Part shown: one piece after another, positions 16,797 through 25,459 of the stretch
Layout of the letters: every line of letters begins with the position of its first letter
Position numbering within the stretch: the first letter of the stretch is position 1
NCBI GenBank assembly: GCA_024403955.1
Contig: JAKSQX010000001.1
Coordinates: 61,327 to 125,326 of the forward strand
From: Clostridia bacterium
GTDB lineage: Bacteria > Bacillota > Clostridia > Oscillospirales > Acutalibacteraceae
Length of the DNA stretch: 64,000 nt
Direction of reading: 5' to 3'
The notes under the pieces: generated by a model
What the model was told of the DNA's origin: nothing
What the model saw: only the letters and a program-made list of their open reading frames with translations
Databases searched by the model: none
Program-made: the position numbers and the translations under genes

Positions 16797-17174
16797 ATGA
16801 CTAGTAAAGAAAGAGCAAAGTTTAGAGCAGAGGCACATAAACTCACTCCTGCTTTCCAGATTGGCAAGTATGGTGTGACTGAGCCTGTTATTGCTCAGAC
16901 AGAAGAGGTGCTCGACGCAAAGGAACTTATCAAAGTAAAAGTTCTTCTTGAGTCTTGCCCAGAGACTCCTCGTGAGGTTGCTGATAAACTTGAGAAGGCA
17001 ACTGGTGCTGACATCATCAGTGTTATCGGTGGTGTAATCACTCTTTATCGTTATAGTGATTCACTCCACGAGAAGGCAATTAAAAAAGCCGCTAATATTA
17101 AGCGTGCAAAGGCAGCTGCTGCAGGTAACAACTACGGCGGCAGACTCGACAAGGAGAAAAAATGGAAAAGATAG
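16797..17174 (+). CDS. yhbY: CRM-domain RNA-binding protein, YhbY family
   Basis: The 125-residue protein is a single CRM/YhbY domain: LTPAFQIGKYGVTEPVI carries the conserved GxxG-type RNA-binding loop variant, and IISVIGGVITLYR forms the last strand. YhbY proteins bind pre-50S particles and act in ribosome assembly. A basic C-terminal tail (KKAANIKRAKAAAAG ... KEKKWKR) extends past the domain. Its 3' end overlaps nadD by 13 bases. The combination yhbY-nadD-yqeK-rsfS is a standard Firmicute order. Confidence 0.9.
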   Translation: MTSKERAKFRAEAHKLTPAFQIGKYGVTEPVIAQTEEVLDAKELIKVKVLLESCPETPREVADKLEKATGADIISVIGGVITLYRYSDSLHEKAIKKAANIKRAKAAAAGNNYGGRLDKEKKWKR

Positions 17175-17773
17175 GCATCTTTGGTGGAACTTATAATCCT
17201 CCACACGTTGGACATCTTAATATTGCCGAACAGTTTGTGGAAGCTTATGGGCTTGACCGCTTGCTTATCATTCCAACCTATGTCCCTCCACACAAGGTCT
17301 CTCCGAATTTGGCCTCCTGTGAGGACCGAATCGCAATGTGCAATGCAACATTTACTGACCCCGTTTATGAGGTGAGCACAATTGAGATCGGCCGAAAAGG
17401 AAAGAGCTATACACATGACACGTTGAAAGAACTAAAGGGTATCTATAAGGATGCGAAGTTCTACTTTCTATGTGGCGACGATATGCTCCTTTCTCTTCAT
17501 ACCTGGTATAAGCCAAAGGATATTTTGAAGTACTGTACAATTGTTGCAGCAGTTAGAACAGATGGACTCTCTTACGATGTTTTAAAGGATTATGCTGTTT
17601 CACGTTACAGAGGACCGTATGAAGGCGGGAAAATTCAGTTTTTGGAAATAGATCCAATGGAACTCAGCTCCACTGAGATTAGAAATAAAATTAAGTCCGG
17701 TGAGAAGATAGATAAACTTGTCACCAAGGAAACACTCGCATACATAAATTCAAGGGGGCTTTACAGTGATTGA
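17162..17773 (+). CDS. nadD: Nicotinate-nucleotide adenylyltransferase
   Basis: NadD converts nicotinate mononucleotide and ATP to deamido-NAD. The 203-residue protein starts MEKIGIFGGTYNPPHVGHL, in which the (T/H)xxH nucleotidyl-transfer motif HVGH is intact, and ends with the SSTEIRNKIKSGE segment (ISSTxIR motif). Length is normal. The start lies inside yhbY and the end overlaps yqeK by 8 bases, so the genes are probably translationally coupled. Confidence 0.95.
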   Translation: MEKIGIFGGTYNPPHVGHLNIAEQFVEAYGLDRLLIIPTYVPPHKVSPNLASCEDRIAMCNATFTDPVYEVSTIEIGRKGKSYTHDTLKELKGIYKDAKFYFLCGDDMLLSLHTWYKPKDILKYCTIVAAVRTDGLSYDVLKDYAVSRYRGPYEGGKIQFLEIDPMELSSTEIRNKIKSGEKIDKLVTKETLAYINSRGLYSD

Positions 17774-18341
17774 GCGTAAAGAAGAGTTTATTAAAATTAT
17801 GAGTGAAAAACTGCAGGAGAAAAGGTTTAATCACTCTTTAAATGTTGCCAAAGCCGCGAAGGCACTTGCCGAGCGCTATGGTGAAGATGTGGAGCGGGCA
17901 TATGTCTGCGGACTTCTTCACGACATTGAGAAGAATTCTCCTGACGAGGAACAGCAGGAATACATGTTCCGTTTTCCTGATATTCCAGAGGTTGTCGCAA
18001 AGACCCCTAAACTATGGCATGCCGCAGCAGGCGCAGCCTTTGTTCGCGACGAACTTGGAATAACGGACCCAGAGATGATCTCTGCAATCAAGTATCACAC
18101 AACTGCGAAGGCAGGAATGACAATGCTTGAAAAAATCATCTACATTGCTGATTTCATTTCGGACGAGCGCGACTATCCTGGCGTTGATGAAGTTCGTGAG
18201 GCAGCATTTGATGATATCAATAAGGCAATTCTTATTGGTACTCGTTTCACCCTTGAGGAACTCCTCCGACAGGGCCGAGTAATTAATCAGGATACAATAG
18301 ACGCATATAATGAAGTTTGCAAATACTTCAATTACAGATAA
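17766..18341 (+). CDS. yqeK: HD-domain hydrolase YqeK (Ap4A hydrolase type)
   Basis: The 191-residue protein is a single HD domain: RFNHSLNVAKAAKALA (first His), GLLHDIEKN (HD pair), LWHAAAGAAFVRDELG and ISAIKYHTT (further metal ligands), and KIIYIADFISDERDYPGVDEVR. This matches YqeK, which in Gram-positive bacteria cleaves symmetrical diadenosine tetraphosphate to two ADP. The start is GTG at 17766, overlapping nadD by 8 bases. It lies directly before rsfS as in other Firmicutes; no lytR-type gene intervenes. Confidence 0.9.
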   Translation: MIERKEEFIKIMSEKLQEKRFNHSLNVAKAAKALAERYGEDVERAYVCGLLHDIEKNSPDEEQQEYMFRFPDIPEVVAKTPKLWHAAAGAAFVRDELGITDPEMISAIKYHTTAKAGMTMLEKIIYIADFISDERDYPGVDEVREAAFDDINKAILIGTRFTLEELLRQGRVINQDTIDAYNEVCKYFNYR

Positions 18342-18355
18342 AAGAGGCACAAAGT

Positions 18356-18688
18356 ATGACAGCACAAGAAAAAATTGCAAAAATCGTAGAGGCACTTGAG
18401 AACAAGAAGGCTACAGACATTAAGGTTCTACAGATTGCAGACCTAACAGTTTTAACAGAGTACTTCATAATCGCAAGTGGTACATCTACAACACAGGTCA
18501 GAGCTTTGACAGACGAGGTAGACTATCAGCTTGAAGAGGCTGGCGAGAAGGGTAAACTCGAGGGCAAAGCAACAGACTGGAAGCTTATCGATTTTGGTGA
18601 TGTAATTCTCCACGTTTTCACTCCAGAGGCACGTGAGCATTACAACCTTGAGAAGCTTTGGGCAGATGCAGAAGAAATTTCCATTTAA
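18356..18688 (+). CDS. rsfS: Ribosomal silencing factor RsfS
   Basis: RsfS binds L14 on the 50S subunit and blocks joining with 30S in starved cells. The 110-residue product contains KATDIKVLQIADLTVLTEYFIIASGTS (read in part: the DI...DYFII block), EGKATDWKLIDFGDVILHVF and EHYNLEKLWADA, the conserved signature. The ATG at 18356 follows an AGAGG site; a longer in-frame reading would overlap yqeK and lacks a ribosome binding site. It ends 13 bases before leuS. Confidence 0.94.
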   Translation: MTAQEKIAKIVEALENKKATDIKVLQIADLTVLTEYFIIASGTSTTQVRALTDEVDYQLEEAGEKGKLEGKATDWKLIDFGDVILHVFTPEAREHYNLEKLWADAEEISI

Positions 18689-18701
18689 GGAGTTTTGATA
18701 A

Positions 18702-21113
18702 ATGAAAAACTATGATTTCAAAGCCACTGAAGCTAAGTGGCAACAGAAGTGGGAGGATGCTGGTGTCTTCCACGCAGAAGATGGCTCATCAAAGCCAAAG
18801 TTTTATGGACTCGTAGAGTTCCCATATCCATCAGGTGCAGGTATGCACGTTGGACATATCAAGGCTTATTCAGGACTTGAAGTTGTATCTCGTAAGCGTC
18901 GTATGCAGGGTTACAACGTTCTTTTCCCAATAGGTTTTGATGCATATGGTCTTCCAACAGAGAACTATGCAATTAAGACAGGTATCCATCCTCGTAAAGT
19001 TACTGACATGAATATTGAGCACTTCTCACAGCAGCTTAAGTCAGTTGGTTTCTCATTCGACTGGACACGTGTTATCGATACAACAGAGGAAGGCTACTAC
19101 AAGTGGACACAGTGGATCTTCCTTAAGATGTTTGAGAACGGACTTGTTTTCCGTGATAAGGCTCTTGTAAACTACTGCCCATCTTGTAAGGTAGTTCTTT
19201 CAAACGAGGATTCACAGGGTGGAAAGTGTGACATCTGTCACTCAGACATCGTTCAGAAGCCAAAGGATGTTTGGTATCTCAGAATTACAGAATATGCAGA
19301 TAAACTCCTTGAAGGACTTGAGACAGTTGATTACCTTCCAAACATCAAACTCCAGCAGGTTAACTGGATTGGTAAGTCAACAGGTGCATTTGTTAACTTC
19401 GATGTTAAGGGTTCTGATAACGAACAGCTCAGAATTTATACAACTCGTCCAGATACACTTTTCGGTGTAACATTCATGGTAATGGCACCAGAGCATCCAA
19501 TGCTCGACAAGTATGCAGATAGAATAAAGAACTTCGATGCTATCAAGGCTTACCGTGCAGAGTGTGCAAAGAAGACAGAGTTTGAACGTACACAGCTCGT
19601 AAAAGATAAGACTGGTGTTAAAGTTGATGGTCTCTCAGGTATCAACCCAGTTGATGGCCGTGAAATCCCAATTTATGTAGCAGACTACGTAATGATGGGA
19701 TACGGTACAGGTGCCATCATGGCAGTACCAGCTCATGATCAGCGTGACTATGATTTCGCAAAAGAGTTTGGAATTGACATTATTGAAGTAATTAAGGGTG
19801 GCGATATCTCTAAAGAAGCTTATACAGGCGACGGTGAGATGGTTAACTCTGGTTTCCTCAATGGTCTTACAAATAAGAAGGACTCTATTGATAAGATGGC
19901 AGAGTACCTTCAGGAGAAGGGCTATGGCGAGAAGGGTGTTCAGTATAAGATGAAGGACTGGGCATTTAACCGTCAGAGATATTGGGGTGAACCAATTCCA
20001 ATTGTTCACTGCCCAACTTGTGGTATGGTTGCAGTACCTTATGATGAGCTCCCACTTAAGCTCCCTGTTGTTGAGCAGTTTGAACCTGGTCAGGACGGCG
20101 AGAGCCCACTTGCTAAGATTGACTCTTTTGTTAACTGCAAGTGCCCTAAGTGTGGTGGCGACGCAAAGCGCGAGACAGATACAATGCCTCAGTGGGCTGG
20201 TTCTTCTTGGTACTATCTCCGTTATATGGATCCTCATAATGACAAGGCACTAGCTTCTCGTGAGAACCTTGAATATTGGGGCCAGGTAGACTGGTACAAC
20301 GGTGGTATGGAACACGTAACTCGTCATATGATCTATTCACGTTTCTGGCATAGATTCCTCTATGATATCGGCGTAGTTCCAACAAAGGAGCCTTATGCTA
20401 AGCGTACAGCTCAGGGTCTTATTCTCGGCCCTGACGGCGATAAGATGTCAAAGTCAAAGGGCAATGTAATTGACCCAATGGATGTTGTAAACGAGTATGG
20501 CGCTGACGTTCTTCGTACCTATGTGCTCTTCATGGGTGACTATGAGAAGGCTGCTCCTTGGTCTGAGTCTTCAGTTAAGGGTTGCAAGCGCTTTATGGAT
20601 AGAACTTGGGGACTCCAGGACATCCTTGTTGATGGCGATACATTTTCTAAGGAACTCGAAGTTCCATTCAATAAGACAATCAAGAAAGTTTCAGAAGATA
20701 TTGAGGGTATGAAGTTCAACACAGCTATTGCTGCACTCATGTCTCTTATCAATGAAATTTATGATAATGGCAAGATTAATAAGGCAGAGCTTAAAGCCTT
20801 CATCACACTTCTCTATCCTTTTGCTCCTCATATGACAGAGGAGATCTTTAAAGAGCAGGGCTTCGGTGGCATGATGGCCAATGGTAGTTGGGTAGACTAC
20901 GATGAAGCTAAGTGTGTTGATGAGACAATCGAAATCGTTGCTCAGATCAATGGCAAGATTCGTGCAAAACTCAATATCGCGGCTGACGCTTCACAGGATG
21001 AGGTTTTGGCACTTGCAAAAGCCGATGAAAAAGTTGCTGCTGAAATCGCTGGAAAGACTATCGTTAAGGAACTTTATGTACCTGGACGTCTTGTAAACAT
21101 TGTTGTTAAATAA
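18702..21113 (+). CDS. leuS: Leucyl-tRNA synthetase
   Basis: This class I synthetase has 803 residues. The HIGH-type motif is HVGH (49-52, within PYPSGAGMHVGH), a zinc-like CxxC pair set lies in the insert (CPSC...CDIC), the CP1 editing domain carries TTRPDTLFGVTF and AVPAHDQRDYDFA (the conserved editing Asp), and KMSKSKGN is at about 580. The C-terminal anticodon-binding domain ends KELYVPGRLVNIV. All motifs look intact. No T-box leader precedes it; only 13 bases separate it from rsfS, so it is read from an upstream promoter. Confidence 0.97.
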   Translation: MKNYDFKATEAKWQQKWEDAGVFHAEDGSSKPKFYGLVEFPYPSGAGMHVGHIKAYSGLEVVSRKRRMQGYNVLFPIGFDAYGLPTENYAIKTGIHPRKVTDMNIEHFSQQLKSVGFSFDWTRVIDTTEEGYYKWTQWIFLKMFENGLVFRDKALVNYCPSCKVVLSNEDSQGGKCDICHSDIVQKPKDVWYLRITEYADKLLEGLETVDYLPNIKLQQVNWIGKSTGAFVNFDVKGSDNEQLRIYTTRPDTLFGVTFMVMAPEHPMLDKYADRIKNFDAIKAYRAECAKKTEFERTQLVKDKTGVKVDGLSGINPVDGREIPIYVADYVMMGYGTGAIMAVPAHDQRDYDFAKEFGIDIIEVIKGGDISKEAYTGDGEMVNSGFLNGLTNKKDSIDKMAEYLQEKGYGEKGVQYKMKDWAFNRQRYWGEPIPIVHCPTCGMVAVPYDELPLKLPVVEQFEPGQDGESPLAKIDSFVNCKCPKCGGDAKRETDTMPQWAGSSWYYLRYMDPHNDKALASRENLEYWGQVDWYNGGMEHVTRHMIYSRFWHRFLYDIGVVPTKEPYAKRTAQGLILGPDGDKMSKSKGNVIDPMDVVNEYGADVLRTYVLFMGDYEKAAPWSESSVKGCKRFMDRTWGLQDILVDGDTFSKELEVPFNKTIKKVSEDIEGMKFNTAIAALMSLINEIYDNGKINKAELKAFITLLYPFAPHMTEEIFKEQGFGGMMANGSWVDYDEAKCVDETIEIVAQINGKIRAKLNIAADASQDEVLALAKADEKVAAEIAGKTIVKELYVPGRLVNIVVK

Positions 21114-21124
21114 GGGAGTTTCCT

Positions 21125-22258
21125 ATGAACGAAACTGTAGCAAATGACGCTATTGAAACTGTAGAAGAAAACGTAACCTTTATCGGTGAAATTCAGAAAA
21201 TTTGGGGCATCATAGTTGATGCTTTCACAAACAATCTTTTTGAGATTGTACTTGGTGTTCTTGTAATTGTTCTCTTCCTTCTTTTTAGAAAATGGCTTTC
21301 AAAGAACATTTCAAATATCTTTGCAAAGGTATTTAAGAAAAACCCTGTTGTCGGAGCGGGCATTAGAACTTCAGTTCAGGATCCTTTGAAGACATTCTTC
21401 TTCATTTTTGGATTCTATGTTGGCTTCCTTATCATGGGCCCACCGGATAGTGTTGTCGTTGGAATTAACAGGATTTTCAGAATTTGTAATATCGTCCTTA
21501 TAGCTTGGTCGCTTGCAAATTTCACTCCATTCCTTACCTCTATGGTTATCAAAATGGAGGAGACAAACAAGCGCGCAAATGCCGTAGCTATTAAGTTTAT
21601 AGCCAATCTTTTAAAGATTTTAATCATTGCACTCTCAGTGGTTGTAATCATTAGTGAGCTCGGCTATAACATCACCGGTCTTATCACTGGTCTTGGTCTT
21701 GGCGGTCTTACTTTTTCACTTGCTGCTCAGAGTACAGCATCAAATCTCTTCGCGGGATTCTCAATCGTATCCGATAAACCATTTGATGTCGGTGATTACA
21801 TTATCACTCCATCAGTTGAGGGTACAGTTGAGGACATCACAATGAGAAGTACTCGTATTCGAACTATTGCGGGCACTATGATTGTCATGCCAAACTCGAA
21901 ACTTATTGATGAGGCGATAACAAATGCGTCAAGGATGAACAGCCGTTATATTGATATGACCATTGGCCTTACATATGACACTGATTCAGCAAAATTACGC
22001 AATTGTATTGAGGATATCAAGGAGATGCTTAATGCTCATCCAGAAGTTCTCGACGACCGCATAGTTGTAGTATTTTCGGGCTTTTCTGACAGTAGCCAGG
22101 ATATCAGAATAATCTATTCTATGAATACAAAAGCACTGGATCCATCTCTTAGAATTCGTGAGGATATCAATTTCAAAATCAAGGAAATCGTAGAGAAAAA
22201 TGGTGCATCTTTTGCATTCCCAAGCGTTACTGTTTATACAGGGTCAGAAGAGGCTTAA
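21125..22258 (+). CDS. Small-conductance mechanosensitive channel, MscS family
   Basis: The 377-residue protein has an acidic N-terminus, at least three hydrophobic helices (about 37-60, 95-145, 158-180), then the MscS pore and beta-domain signature: GLGLGGLTFSLAAQSTASNLFAGFS (Gly/Ala-packed pore helix, about 192-216), PFDVGDYI and GTVEDITMRSTRIRT, and a C-terminal alpha/beta vestibule. Such channels release solutes on hypo-osmotic shock. It starts 11 bases after leuS and is the last gene of the long run; no clear terminator follows before the rpsU promoter. Confidence 0.9.
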   Translation: MNETVANDAIETVEENVTFIGEIQKIWGIIVDAFTNNLFEIVLGVLVIVLFLLFRKWLSKNISNIFAKVFKKNPVVGAGIRTSVQDPLKTFFFIFGFYVGFLIMGPPDSVVVGINRIFRICNIVLIAWSLANFTPFLTSMVIKMEETNKRANAVAIKFIANLLKILIIALSVVVIISELGYNITGLITGLGLGGLTFSLAAQSTASNLFAGFSIVSDKPFDVGDYIITPSVEGTVEDITMRSTRIRTIAGTMIVMPNSKLIDEAITNASRMNSRYIDMTIGLTYDTDSAKLRNCIEDIKEMLNAHPEVLDDRIVVVFSGFSDSSQDIRIIYSMNTKALDPSLRIREDINFKIKEIVEKNGASFAFPSVTVYTGSEEA

Positions 22259-22265
22259 ATTATAT

Positions 22266-22294
22266 TTGACTTTAAAAAGTACTTGTTATATAAT
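22266..22294 (+). promoter_or_regulatory. Promoter of rpsU
   Basis: TTGACT (22266-22271) and TATAAT (22289-22294) are 17 bases apart. A short hairpin, GTCTAC-TCG-GTAGAC (22301-22315), lies at the predicted 5' end of the transcript. Confidence 0.85.
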
Positions 22295-22356
22295 TTAGCA
22301 GTCTACTCGGTAGACTTATTTGATATTAACCCTACATTTCGGAGGGAGGGACATAA

Positions 22357-22533
22357 ATGAGCGAAGTAAAAGTTAAAGAGGGCGAGTCACTCGACAACGC
22401 TCTTAGACGCTTTAAGAGACAGACTTCTCGTGACGGTGTTATCCAGGAAGTTCGTAAAAGAGAGCATTACGAAAAGCCATCTGTAAAGAGAAAAAAGAAA
22501 TCAGAGGCAGCTCGTAAACGTAAGTACAAATAA
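22357..22533 (+). CDS. rpsU: 30S ribosomal protein S21
   Basis: This 58-residue gene begins [20 protein letters not shown] and ends in a run of Lys and Arg ([15 protein letters not shown]), the typical S21 pattern. S21 helps the 30S subunit in translation initiation. A GGAGGGAGGG ribosome binding site precedes the ATG by 6 bases. It has its own consensus promoter and its own terminator, so it forms a single-gene unit between mscS and yqeG. Confidence 0.97.
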   Translation: MSEVKVKEGESLDNALRRFKRQTSRDGVIQEVRKREHYEKPSVKRKKKSEAARKRKYK

Positions 22534-22541
22534 AAACAAAC

Positions 22542-22578
22542 AGCCGGTTGTTATCAACCGGCTTTGTTTTTTGTCTTT
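22542..22578 (+). terminator. Terminator of rpsU
   Basis: A 9-bp stem, AGCCGGTTG with CAACCGGCT and a TTAT loop (22542-22563), is followed by TTGTTTTTTG and further T. Confidence 0.9.
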
Positions 22579-22646
22579 TTATTTCTATTATTAAATATAA
22601 TGTGCTATACTTTTAATGTAAAATTTTATGTTTTAGGAGATATCTC

Positions 22647-23195
22647 GTGAGTAAGTTTAAGGACGTATTTTATAAGTGGTTTTATGTTGAGGAGAAGGCA
22701 CCCGGCCTTCTTTCAATAACACCTGAAAAGCTTAAATCTATGGGCGTTAAAGTGATTGCTTTGGATGCCGATAACACAAGTTCCTTTGACCGCACAACAG
22801 AGCCAATTCCTGGCGCAGTTGAGTGGGTTGATGGAATGAAAAAGGCTGGATTTAAGCTTGTCCTTCTATCAAATGGAAAGAAGACTCGCGCAAAGATTTT
22901 GGCAGATCAGTATGGTATTCCTGTGCTCGGTCTCTGCTGCAAGCCACTTCCTTTTGGATACTGGAGAGCAGTGTTAAAATTTAGGAAAAAACCTGATAAA
23001 TTTGTCATGATTGGCGACCAACTTTTCACCGATATTTGGGGCGCAAATATGTGGGGATATCAGTCGATTTGGTGTAAGCCAGTTGGTAAAGATAGAAAGC
23101 AAAAAATTGGATTTGCAGTCAAGAGATTCCTTGAAAAAGCGGTAGCTTTTTATATCGATAAAACCTATGAAAAATACAGGGAAAAGGAGGGCTGA
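22647..23195 (+). CDS. yqeG: YqeG family HAD phosphatase
   Basis: The 182-residue protein has the HAD motif I ALDADNTSS (DxD, about 32-40), motif II LLSNG and the motif III/IV region KFVMIGDQLFTDIWGANMWG. This pattern fits YqeG/GEP4-type HAD phosphatases, related to phosphatidylglycerophosphate phosphatase. A role in phospholipid synthesis is therefore possible but not proven. The start is GTG after an AGGAGA site. It overlaps nothing and ends 2 bases before the M24 peptidase gene, with which it is likely co-transcribed. Confidence 0.85.
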   Translation: MSKFKDVFYKWFYVEEKAPGLLSITPEKLKSMGVKVIALDADNTSSFDRTTEPIPGAVEWVDGMKKAGFKLVLLSNGKKTRAKILADQYGIPVLGLCCKPLPFGYWRAVLKFRKKPDKFVMIGDQLFTDIWGANMWGYQSIWCKPVGKDRKQKIGFAVKRFLEKAVAFYIDKTYEKYREKEG

Positions 23196-23197
23196 AA

Positions 23198-24274
23198 ATG
23201 AACATAAAATTCCTTTCAAATGTGTTGAATGAGGGCACCGCCGCTCTTATCGTTTCAGAGACGAACAGGCTTTATTTTACTGAGTTTTCAGCCTCTGACG
23301 GATTTCTCATTGTAGGAAAAACTGGCGCAAAATTCATCACTGACAGCAGGTATATTGAGGCGGCTTCTGTGGAGGCAAAAGACTGTGTGGTTGAGCTTCA
23401 AAAAACAGGCCTCGAATTTGATGAACAGCTGAAAGAAACGCTTCGCTCTTTTGGAGCAAAACAGGTGTTTATTGAGGCATCTCGTCTCTCCGTTTCAGAT
23501 GCAGCATATTATGAGGAAAAACTCAGTGATTTTATCATCGTAAAAACAGATGAACTCGACAATGAAATCAATAAAATCCGCAAGGTGAAAAATGCTGAGG
23601 AGATTGGAAAAATTAAGCGAGCTCAGGAAATCGCAGAGGGAGCTTTTAAGAAGATCTTACCTCTTGTAAAGCCGGGTGCTTTGGAGCGCGACATCGCAGC
23701 AGCACTCGATTATGAGATGCGTAAGCTTGGCGCGCTTGGTGTGTCGTTTGAGACAATTGTTGTCGCTGGAGAGAACTCCTCAAAGCCACATGGTGTGCCG
23801 GGCGACAACAAAGTTAAAAACGGCGACTTCGTAACCTTTGATTTCGGAGCACTTTATGCTGGATATCATTCTGATACAACAAGAACCGTCTGCGTTGGAA
23901 CACCAACTTCTGAGATGGCTAATGTGTATGACACGGTGCTTAGAGCGCAGAAAGCGGGAGTTGAGGCTTTGAAGCCGGGGCTTGCTTGTAGAGCTGCCGA
24001 CGCAGTATGCCGCGACATAATCAAGGAGGCCGGTTACGGCGATTTCTTCGGCCACGGCACTGGCCACGGCGTCGGCGTGGAAATCCACGAGCAGCCAAAT
24101 CTCTCGCCTCGTACATCGGAGGACGTTTTGCTCGAAGTTGGTAATGTTGTAACGGTTGAGCCGGGCATTTATCTCCCGGGAAAATTCGGTGTGAGAATAG
24201 AAGATATGCTCAGCATCACGGAAGATGGCTCCTATAATTTTGTCACTTTACCAAAAGAGCTTATTACATTATAA
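23198..24274 (+). CDS. M24 family Xaa-Pro peptidase (aminopeptidase P-like)
   Basis: The 358-residue protein has an N-terminal creatinase-like domain (about 1-125) and a pita-bread catalytic domain. Metal ligands are visible in FDFGALYAGYHSDTTRTV (two Asp), GHGTGHGVGVEIHE (His), VEPGIYLPG (Glu) and VRIEDM (Glu). It should remove an N-terminal residue before proline using two metal ions, in the cytosol. It lies between yqeG and efp, an arrangement common in Clostridia; EF-P acts at proline stretches, so both genes touch proline metabolism, but this is only suggestive. Confidence 0.92.
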   Translation: MNIKFLSNVLNEGTAALIVSETNRLYFTEFSASDGFLIVGKTGAKFITDSRYIEAASVEAKDCVVELQKTGLEFDEQLKETLRSFGAKQVFIEASRLSVSDAAYYEEKLSDFIIVKTDELDNEINKIRKVKNAEEIGKIKRAQEIAEGAFKKILPLVKPGALERDIAAALDYEMRKLGALGVSFETIVVAGENSSKPHGVPGDNKVKNGDFVTFDFGALYAGYHSDTTRTVCVGTPTSEMANVYDTVLRAQKAGVEALKPGLACRAADAVCRDIIKEAGYGDFFGHGTGHGVGVEIHEQPNLSPRTSEDVLLEVGNVVTVEPGIYLPGKFGVRIEDMLSITEDGSYNFVTLPKELITL

Positions 24275-24286
24275 TGTAAAAAGGGG

Positions 24287-24315
24287 TTGAAAAAGCCCGT
24301 TTGCTAATATATAAT
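24287..24315 (+). promoter_or_regulatory. Promoter of efp
   Basis: TTGAAA (24287-24292) and TATAAT (24310-24315) are separated by 17 bases, leaving a leader of about 35 bases before efp. Confidence 0.75.
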
Positions 24316-24357
24316 ATAGCGCGTATAAAAAGTAATTATTAACCGGAGGTTTATTTT

Positions 24358-24915
24358 ATGATTTCTGCAGGTGATTTCAGAAACGGTGTAACATTCGAGG
24401 AAGATGGCCAGGTTCTCCAGGTTGTTGAATTCCAGCATGTTAAGCCAGGTAAGGGCGCTGCTTTTGTTCGTACAAAGACAAAGAACGTTATCACTGGTGC
24501 CGTAGTTGAAAAGAGCTACAACCCAACAGCTAAGTTCCCAACAGCTTTTGTCGAGAGAAAAGATATGGAATATTCTTATAGTGACGGAGATCTCTATTAC
24601 TTCATGGATCCAGAGTCATACGAGCTTATCCCAATCAACGAGTCAGAGCTTTCTGATAACTTCAAGTTCGTAAAAGAGAACATGACTTGCCGTGTTCTTT
24701 CTTACAAGGGCAAGGTATTTGGCGTAGAGCCACCTAACTTTGTAGAACTTAAGGTTACACAGACTGACCCAGGTTTCAAGGGCGACACAGCTACAAATGC
24801 TACAAAGCCAGCTACACTTGAGACAGGTGCTGAGGTTAAGGTTCCTCTCTTTATCGATGAGGGTGAAATGATCCAGATTGACACTAGAACAGGTGAATAC
24901 ATGGGTCGTGCATAA
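24358..24915 (+). CDS. efp: Elongation factor P
   Basis: EF-P relieves ribosome stalling at consecutive prolines. The 185-residue protein has three beta-barrel domains; domain I carries [17 protein letters not shown], in which the loop residue is Lys (PGKGAA), the site of modification in many species. Domain III ends [14 protein letters not shown]. The gene has its own promoter and a good CGGAGG site. No recognised EF-P modification gene is visible in the window. Confidence 0.97.
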   Translation: MISAGDFRNGVTFEEDGQVLQVVEFQHVKPGKGAAFVRTKTKNVITGAVVEKSYNPTAKFPTAFVERKDMEYSYSDGDLYYFMDPESYELIPINESELSDNFKFVKENMTCRVLSYKGKVFGVEPPNFVELKVTQTDPGFKGDTATNATKPATLETGAEVKVPLFIDEGEMIQIDTRTGEYMGRA

Positions 24916-24944
24916 GTTGCACGTTTTGTAGGAGGTAACTTCAA

Positions 24945-25394
24945 ATGACAACAGTTGAAAGAGTTGCTTATCTTAGAGGTCTCATTGAAGGTCTCAACTT
25001 AAATTCAGAAAAATCTGAAACAAAGATGTTTAACGCAATTATCGACATCCTTGAGGAACTTGCTGAAGATCAGGAAAACCTTGTAAGTGATCTCGATTTA
25101 GTATCTGCTCAGCTTGATGAAGTAGATGAGGACCTCGGAATGGTTGAGGAACTTCTCTACGGTGGTTGTGAGTGCGATGATGAGTGTGACTGCGGTTGCG
25201 AAGATGAAGAGTGCGACTGCCATGACCATGCTTCTGAAGCTCCAGCAGCTGAAGATGAGCCTGAATACTATGAAGTTGAATGCCCAGCTTGTCGCGAAGT
25301 AATTTGTGTAGACGAAGGCATCCTTGAAGAAGGAAGCGTTGAATGTCCAAACTGTGGTGAGAAACTCGAGTTTGAAATCGAATTTGAGGACTAA
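24945..25394 (+). CDS. CD1247-type N-terminal domain protein with Cys/Asp cluster and zinc ribbon
   Basis: The 149-residue protein has three parts. Residues 1-73 (VAYLRGLIEGLNLN, ILEELAEDQENL, QLDEVDEDLGMVEELLYGG) resemble the N-terminal domain named after C. difficile CD1247. Residues 74-94 form a cluster of Cys, Asp and Glu with a final HDH. Residues 108-149 form a zinc ribbon with two CxxC pairs (CPAC and CPNC). The gene follows efp by 29 bases. The function is unknown; the zinc ribbon is clear, and the middle cluster looks able to bind further metal ions. Confidence 0.75.
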   Translation: MTTVERVAYLRGLIEGLNLNSEKSETKMFNAIIDILEELAEDQENLVSDLDLVSAQLDEVDEDLGMVEELLYGGCECDDECDCGCEDEECDCHDHASEAPAAEDEPEYYEVECPACREVICVDEGILEEGSVECPNCGEKLEFEIEFED

Positions 25395-25413
25395 CACTTA
25401 TCCGGTAAAATTG

Positions 25414-25438
25414 GGGCATCGGCAGACTGTCGATGCCC
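25414..25438 (+). terminator. Probable terminator after the efp unit
   Basis: GGGCATCG (25414-25421) pairs with CGATGCCC (25431-25438). The following TTATGTTTCT tract is weak, so partial read-through into maf is possible. Confidence 0.6.
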
Positions 25439-25459
25439 TTATGTTTCTAAAGAGGGATT

